The notes under the pieces were generated by a model. The model saw only the letters and a list, made by a program, of their open reading frames with translations, was not told the DNA's origin and made no database searches. Shown here one piece after another: positions 49,401 through 58,400 of a DNA stretch of 64,000 nt. The stretch is from contig NC_080426.1 in NCBI RefSeq assembly GCF_029873635.1, positions 54,760,093 through 54,824,092 on the forward strand, in the 5' to 3' direction. The position numbers were made by a program, and so were the translations under genes. Each line of letters begins with the position of its first letter. Position 1 is the first letter of the stretch. Origin of the DNA: Malania oleifera (lineage: Eukaryota > Streptophyta > Magnoliopsida > Santalales > Ximeniaceae).

Positions 49401-52400
49401 TAATGTTTGATATTTTTAAGAAAATTCAAGCCTTATCCCTGCACCAGAGTCAGACATGAAAAACTCTGCTTTTCTCCCCCAAATGCACACGCATGCTCAG
49501 CTAAGCACAACAGTATACCTTATGGTCTTCAAGAAAAGTTTGAATTCAATAAGCAAATTTCTTGAATATAATAATAAATTTATTAATTTTTCCTTTCAGT
49601 ATTTTACAATCTCAGAAACAGAAAACCCACTGACCATAAAGAAACTGAAGCATTCTTTCAAGCTGAGGTTCCTTCTGCGTTGCATTCAAACAGCCTCCTC
49701 ACAATGACAGCAAATGCCCAGGGAATATAACTCAAAGCAGTGGTCAAATCATTGCCACCATATCTATGAGAACACAATCCATGTTCTGCAGGATTGCCCA
49801 TTTACAATGTCAATCTAGCAGTTGGTGATAAATCTACAAATAGCAGTGAGTTTCTTTTCATTTCCCATACCAGAGAGAACTACCATAAATTTGAATGAAG
49901 GTTGAGCCCCTAGAATCTCGTCCAGGGAGCATGGTTTTGCCAATACAGTTAGGAACTCATGGTCTATATTTGATGCAAGCTTCATTTAGATACAGAAAGC
50001 AGTCCCTACTATATCTCATAAACCTGGGAAAATTGGGCATTGTGAATTTTAATATTAATCAAGTCCAAGAAAATTATCCGTGTCTAATGGTAGTTTCTAT
50101 GCTTAAATTGTTGTTTTTTGTCCTACATTGGTACAATAGTTCCACATTCGTATAAAAAGTTGTTTTGAATTTTTTGTATTATTTGTCTCACATTGGAGAG
50201 AAGTGTTTTTTGGACTTGAGGTTGAAGCTATATAAAGAGCTCAACTCTCCATTTGTAAAACACACCTCAAAGTTGTACTTTGTCAAGAAGTAGTGGATTG
50301 ATCATCGGCGCCCAAGGACATAGGTAATTCTATACCAAACGTCGTTAATTTCTTATCTTGTTCTTTTCACTGTTTTATTATTAGTTTCTGCATTACTTTA
50401 GTTTCTTATATATTCAATAACAATAGTTGTAATATTGGTGTTTGGCACAAGTTGGGTGCCCGACACAACATAAAGTGGGTGAAACCAAGGAGGCTACATC
50501 TGAGAACCCATGTCACCAGGAATTTTCAACCAAATAACAGAAAATCAGTTGCATTTACTTTGGAATATTCTATCGACAAACCTAAGCAGGTTATAGTTTT
50601 TCATTTTTAAAAAAAGCAAGTTATGGTTAAATTATCCACCATAAATAGTATCATGAGCCCATCGTTATCATATTAATTCTAATGATAGATCTCAACAAAA
50701 ATTGTCATTCTAAATAAAGAAAAACCCATAATTTAGTTTCAAATCTATTATAACAGAAGCATGATCTATAATAAGTCCTAACATAATCATTTTAGAATTA
50801 TGACTGGAAACTAGAAGCACTAAGCCTTACAAAAAAACCACTAATTTGTGCATGATCAATAGTGTGTGAAAATAGAGAGAGTGAATGGATGGTGTAAGTT
50901 TCAAGTATATGCTTACCCACCAAGCTTTAGAAGCCTGGTGCTTTCAAGTTCCATAAGCACACCGACACCACATGAATTCTTGTTTATGAAATCACTTGAA
51001 TCTGTGGTGCCAATATAAATTTTATAAATAGCTTAGACTAGAAATTTAATATGTCACTATAATCATCAGAGCAAAATCATTAACCAATAGAAATTCATAG
51101 GGAAAACATTGGAAGACAGATATTGAGGTAGAGAATGGAAAAATATATTGTTTGGAATTATTAATTTATTTTCAACACCATCTCAAAAAAAAAATGTTTT
51201 TTTTTCAGCAACATCATGATAGTCAATTTAATATTCTATCAAAAACTAGTGACCTAACATATGCCAAATCTCCAATACAACACCTAAAAAAAGCATGCTT
51301 GCAGTAATACAAAGAAGTCTCCGCAGAGACAGATGCACACATGATGAACGATACCTCCTGAAGTGCTGTTAGAGCTTCAGCAGTCCAACGACTAATTTCT
51401 GGAGCATAGAAATTGCTAATTTCTTTCACCTTCCACAAATGATAAGAATGACTATCACTAACTGAGTTAATCTCATATAAAAAATAAAAATATTAAAAAA
51501 AAAATCAACAATGGAACCCTAAAATAAATAGGCAATTACAAGAAAAAGAACAACATGCACAACAAATAGCAAATGTCAACAAATAACTACATACAGAATC
51601 CATAAAACTATATCACAACAAATAGCGATATTCAAGAGCGCTGGAGTGGAGACAATCAATCAGTTCTATAGCCCCATAAGGTTGCCTTAGGCAAGCATTA
51701 AACAACTGATTAGTTACATATGCAAGCAGTCACTCACTGATGTAAAATTCTGTGGAACACCAGTTCATGAATCCTGACTATTAACCTCAAGTGCTATTTG
51801 GAAATTCCAAAACTAGGTGTCTGCACGTACATTCTAGGTGTGTAGGAGCATCTATGAGTTCAAATAGTTTTATAAGGTGGCCATATCTGTTTTGTAACCA
51901 ATACTCTTTACATACTATTTGAATTCACATCAAATATTTCAAAAAAAGTATCTTGATGCAACACAATGTATTCTACTCTTGTAAACATATATTTAACATT
52001 GGAAATATATTAAATATTTATGAGCAGGTAGAAAAGCAAAAGCAATAGCATGGAATCTATTTTATATGAAAAATAGTGTAGTTTCTAATTTCTAAATAAT
52101 TGTATAGCATTCTTTAAATGCTTGTACTATTACATATATCTTGTTTTATGATTTACTTAATCCCTTTCATTCTTGTTATTTATGTTTTAGATAAACTTTG
52201 GTAAAATACTGATGTATATGTTTAAAATATATGGTTAGTCCTAAATGAATCACACCACATCTCCCTAAATTTCAAGAATATTCACATTTATGTCCACAAT
52301 TTGTATCCTTGCAATTGTTGGGGATCTAGGAGCGACAATCACACCACAAGCAAAAATAAACAAGCAAAATAAACACCAAGATTTAACGTGATTCGGTCCA

Positions 52401-55400
52401 AACTGACCTACATCCACAGAGCACACCAAACTTCAATAAAACTAGGAGAAAATACAAGAGGAGGAGGAGGCTCCAGCACTCCACTCAACTCAACTCACTC
52501 TTTCTCACACCTCTCTCTCTCTCACCTTCAACTCAATTACACTCACATATTTTTCACGCACACACATCTCCATTTATATAGATGGATGGGGATGGATATA
52601 AATGGAAGATGGTAATGAGGTGATTCAATGAGATGAGCTGGTGATTAGCACCGACACTACAACATATCAAAGCTGGCTCTCTACAGCTCATCAAAGTTGG
52701 CTCTCTACAACTCATCAAAGCTGGCTCTCATCAAGGCTCCATTTCCATTACAACTCAACAATCTCCCACTTGGAGATGAAACACCATCTCAACCAGTATA
52801 TAGGTAAATGATTCAGCTTCTCTGTGGTCACCGCCTTTGTCAACATATCTGCTGGATTCCTAGTACCTTGGATTTTTTCAAGTGTCAGCACTCCGTCCTC
52901 CAACAGAGATCTGACAAAGTGATAACGTAGTCCAATGTGTTTGGTTCTGGAATGAAATGCAGAGTTATTTTCTAGATGTATCACACTCTGACTATCGCTA
53001 TGCAAAACATTTCTCATCTACTTTATTTTGAGCTCTGTCAACAAACCTTAAAGCCAAATCATCTCTTTGCTGGCTTATGTCACTGCTACGTATTCAGCTT
53101 CTATAGTGAATAGAACAACAATCTTTTGTATCTGTGACATCCAACTAACAGTTGTTGTGCCAACTCTTTGCTGGCTTCTGTCACTGCTACGTATTCAGCT
53201 TCTATAGTGAATAGAACAACAATCTTTTATATCTGTGACATCCAACTAACAGTTGTTGTGCCAATAGTGAACACATATCCGGTGGTACTTCTACGTTGAT
53301 CAATTTCACCAGCACAATTGGCATCAACATACCCTTGAATTTTCAAGTCTCCTTTGTCGAAACATAGGCACTTATCAATAGTGCCATGCAGGTATCTCAA
53401 GATCCACTTCACTGCTTCCCAGTGAGTCTTCCCTAGATTTGACATGAACCTCCTGACAGCTCCCACTGATTGGTCAATGTCTAGTCTGATACAAACCATG
53501 ACATACATGAGACTTCCAATGGCTGAGGTGTAAGATACCTTAGCCAGGAAGTCCCTCTCTTCATCTGTTTAGGGAGTCTAATCCTTGGAGAGGCAGAAGT
53601 GATCGGCCAATGGTGTATTTACTGCTCTAGAGCTGCTCATGTTGAAGCCATGTAAAATACAGCTAATATACTCTAACTGAGATAACCACAATGTTCTCTA
53701 TTGTTTATCTCTGAAGATCCGCATCTCAAGTATCTGCTTTGCTGAACCCAAGTCCTTTATGTCAAACTCCTCTAACAATTGCAACTTCAATTTTCTAATC
53801 TCTTCTATATCTGGTCCTACGACTAGCATGTCATCGACATATAGTAATTGAATGATATAGCTAGACGAATACCTCTTCAAGTAGCAACAGTGGTCGGCAT
53901 TGCACTTCTAAAAATCTTTCCTGCGCATAAAACCGTCAAATTTTAGGTATCATTGCCTGAGAGCTTGTTTGAGACCGTACAACCTCTTTTTCAATCTACA
54001 CACAAGATTCTCTTTACCTTTCACTGAGAATTCTTCTGGCTGATGTATGTAAATCTCCTCATCTAAATTACCGTGAAGAAATGTCATCTTCACACCCAAC
54101 TGCTCGATATATAGGCCCTCCGAGACAACAATGCTCAAAACTAATCTGATGGTTGTTAGCTTCACAACTGATGCAAATATGTCGGTGTAGTCGATTCCTT
54201 CCTTCTGCTTAAAGCCTTTGACTACCAATCGGGCTTTGTACCTCCTGGAGCCATCATGCTCCTCTTTAATTCTGTACACCCACTTGTTGTGAAGAGTCTT
54301 CTTACCTTTGGGCAACTTAGTTAGTTCTCACATTTTGTTGGAGATGAGGGAGTTCATCTCGTCCTTCATTGCAAGCTCCCACTTGATCAAATCTCTTGCC
54401 TGACATGTTTCATCATAGCATTCGGGTTCTCCTCCATCTATAAGAAGTAAATAATTCATATACCTCTTATTTGGTACATGGAACCGAGAAGATCTCTTAA
54501 GCTCCGGAGCTGGAGTAGGAGGCGGTGGTGCGACGATCTGCTCCACACGTTCCTCCGCCTGAGGATTCTCGGTGTTTTTCTGTTGTGTCCCAACACCTTC
54601 TAGGACATCATCCAAGTCTACATAGGTTGTTTCATTCTGAACTGGTTTTGTTGTGTGTCTGTCTTTGTACATCACCTTTTCATTGAAGATCACGTCTCTG
54701 CTTCTGTTACCTTCTTGTTTTCATCATCTCAAATGCGATACTCATACTCATCTTCACTATAGCCGACAAAGGTGCATTTCCGAGACTTTGGATCAAGCTT
54801 GTTTCTAACATGATCACTAACATACACATATGCAACACAACCAAAAACTTTCAAATATAAAAGTCTCACCTCTTTTCCACTTCATACTTCTTCTACGAGT
54901 CTGTGATCCAATGATACTGATGGACTCCTATTGATCAAGTATGCTGTTGTGTTGACTACCTTTGTCCAAAATTGCTTTGGTAGGCCTGACTACATACGCA
55001 TGCTTCTAGCTTTTTCGGTCAACGATCAGTTCATCCGCTTGGCTACGTCGTTATGCTGGGGCGTACCTAGTACAGTTCTTTCCATCCTGATACCATGCTC
55101 ACAGCAGAATTTCTTGAACCTGGTGTCTTCATACTCACCACCGTTGTCAGCTCTCAGTTTCTTGATTTTTAAACCAATTTCATTTTCAACCATTGCTTTC
55201 CAAATCTTGAAAGCGTCAAAGACATTTGATTTCTATTTCAGAAAATAAACTCATACCTTCCGAGAATGATCGTCAATAAATGTCATGAAGTAATTCCTTC
55301 CGCCTATGGATGAGACGGGCGTTGGTCCCCATACATCTGAATAGACTAGTTCAAGTCTCTCCTTTGGGGTATGAGTGTATGTCTGAAAATTGACCCTCTT

Positions 55401-58400
55401 CTGTTTCCCGAGTATGCAATCCTCGCACATGTTAATCTCTACTAACCGTAGATCACTAAATTTTCCTTTGAATGCTTCATCCAGAGTCTCTTCTCGCTCA
55501 TGTGACCAAGTCATTGGTGTCAAATGTTGCTATCGTCATTTCCTATAACAACTGAAATAGACATGCAGGCATTAGAAGTCACATAAAGTGTTCCACTTTT
55601 CTTACCTCATGCAATCATCAGTGCACCCTTTGACATCTTCCATTCATCGCCAATGAATGTTGTGGTGTATCCTTCATCTTCCAGTTGTCCAACTAAGAGC
55701 AAGTTCTTTCTCAGGTCTGGAATATATTTGACATCCTTTAGCTTCCATACGGACCTGTTCATCTTAATCTTCAGAATCCTTTGCCGACTATGTCGCAAGG
55801 TTGATCATTGCCAAGGTATACCATACCGAAGTCACCTGGTGTATACTCCTCTAGGCAATCTCTACTGCAAGTGGCATGAAATGAAGCTCCAGAGTCTAAG
55901 ACCCAAGATCTTCCATACCTGCTTCCTTTCCATGAATCTTTCCCTCGACTTTCTACGTTCAAGGCTAAACTTGAAGTGGAAGCATTGTTTGACTGCATCC
56001 TGATCTTTTCCGTCAAAATCATGTTGATGACCTCGTCATACTTCAGCTTTGATTTTCCTGCGAAACTACTGATCGTAGTAACGATACATTTCCAACTCTC
56101 AGGCAACTGACTAAGAATCAACAAGGCATGAATTTTATTGTCAAACGTGATTTCAACTGATGCGAGTTGATCTGATAGCTCGTTGAAATTGTTCAAATGT
56201 TTACTAAAACTTTGACCTACGAGTATGTGCATGGTAAACAACTTTTTCATTAAGTGTACCTTATTGGAGGCTAATAGTTGTTTGTACATGTTGGAAATCG
56301 CATCCATAAGTGATTTGGTGGTTGTCATGTGCTTGATGTTGAAGGCTACAGACTTTGCTAGCATTATCCTGACAGCTCCAAGAGCATTCTGGTCAAGCAA
56401 CTCCCACTCATCCTCCTTTATGGATTCTAGTTTTCCCTTCAATGGTAAATGCAACTCCTTACCAAACAGGTAGTCCTCAATTTGCATCTTCCAAAAACCG
56501 AAATTGGTGTCGCCAAACATCTCGATCTTTGAGCTCTTTTCGTTCGACATCTTGATTCACCTATCTAGAGATGGAATCAATTCAAGCGGACAACACAGTT
56601 GAATCCGAAACCGCCAAAAACCTTGGAAATGGTTCGACTCATTCAAAAAACGGACCTGAAATGGCTCCAAAAAGCCTAGTCAAATTCTGTTAAACTTAAC
56701 AGAATATCCTCCTTTTTAACGGAATATGCTGACGCCGTTACTGACGCCATTTGTTGACGCCGTTACTGACGCCATTTACTGACGTGGCTGCTAATGTGGC
56801 AAGTGGGGCCCAGATGATGAGGCAGCTAACGTAACAAAGTTAGTCTCAATTGCTGACATGGCATTTGTCATGGCAAGTGCACCCAACTACTAACGTGGCA
56901 TCTGACGTGGCACTAACGTGGACTGAGACTTCTAACAGGGATGCGCTAACGTCAACTATTGCAGCAGACGCGTGAGATACATAGGCGCATGTGGGCGCGT
57001 GAGGTCACGTGCTGGTGACCTGGTGGCGCATGAAGGCGCATGACAACGACGCGTACTCCTAGAAGCGCGTGTGGGTGCATGGGACCTCCTTTCGAGCTTT
57101 GATTTGCACCGTTAGCTTCATCTTGTCGAGAGGAATACCCTGGTGTGCTCAAAACTTGATTTTGAGATACTAGGCAGAGGCTCCAATCTAACGATTTTGC
57201 TCTGATCTAGCGGTTTTACTCCGATCTGGCTCTGATACCAATTGTTGGGGATCTAGGAGCAACAATAACACCACAACCAAAAATAAACAAGCAAACTAAA
57301 CACCAAGATTTAACGTGGTTCGGTCCAAACTGACCTACGTCCACGAAGCACGCCAAACTTCACTAAAACTAGGAGAAAATACAAGAGGAGGAGGAGGAAG
57401 CTCCTGCACTCCACTCAACTCAACTCACTCTTTCTCACACCTCTCTCGCTCTCACACCTTTAACTCAATTACACTCACATATTTTTCACACACACATATC
57501 TCCATTTATATAGATGGATGGGGATGGATATAAATGGAAGATGGTAATAAGGTTCAATGAGGTGATTCAATGAGATGAGCTAGTGATTAGCACCGACACT
57601 ACAGCACATCAAAGCTGGCTCTCATCAAGGCTCCGTTTCTATTACAGCTCAACAGCAGCCACATGTATGCCTTATGGGCATGTGTAATATACGGTTATTA
57701 TATTTCAATGCTAAGAAGCATAAATCATACTCTGCGTTGAATTAACAAAGATGTAATTCTAAGGGACAAATTTCATAGGACAATACAAAATGTACAAGGT
57801 TTATTTGACGGAAAACAAAGTTTGCTAAATTGGCAAGTAGACAATTTTTATCAGATTACTCTATTCATTCCACAGTTCATCCTTTTGACACAATTTGAAA
57901 AATTTTAAACAAATTTCCCACATCTTGTCATCAATTAGAGCCACTCAGTTAAAACAGGTCGAAGACAATATTCCCAGTTTGAATAATATAATTTATCACC
58001 AATCATCACTTCATGGGGTGTTTAATCGAAAACAAAGTCTACACCACTCCAAAGAGGGTGTAACTTTATTCTCCATTTAAGTGAAATTTGATTCCATTGT
58101 TCAACAACTGACATGTAGGTTACAAAACTGCCTGCATAAATATGTTAAATCTTTCATAACTCAGTACAAGTCAAATAGTCTAAGGAAGGTTTGTACAGTT
58201 GAGTCGAGTATCTACAATCTTAAATAAATTATACAGAGCTGTTTCAAAGGGTCCAAGTTATCATATATGTAACTAACAATACAAAAATACAGTGAATAGC
58301 AGTCTCGGCTGGGAATCTATTTAACTATAAACTATCTAATTTTAAGCCACTTTGAATGATAAGTGATCTAACAAACTCACAGTTCTAATGAAAGGAGCAG

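Larger units (their letters stand above)
52317..57654 (-). mobile_element. Copia V retrotransposon in CENH3 intron 4
   Basis: Complete in structure: LTRs at 57243-57654 (5') and 52317-52760 (3'), both with TGTTG..CCCCAACA ends on the minus strand. The PBS ATTGGTATCAGAGCC is the complement of about 57228-57242 and the PPT CCAAGTGGGAGAT the complement of 52761-52773. Flanks GCAAT and GCAGC agree at three of five bases, so a TSD is only suggested. The coding region carries stops and frameshifts. The 3' LTR contains an extra roughly 48-bp expansion of a CATCAAAGCTGGCTCTCTA unit. It is in sense with CENH3 and belongs to the same family as the solo LTR at 27109. Confidence 0.92.

Noticed and set aside
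52312-57659. GCAAT / GCAGC as target-site duplication of Copia V
   Set aside because: Only three of five bases agree. Reported as suggestive only and not used to set the boundaries.
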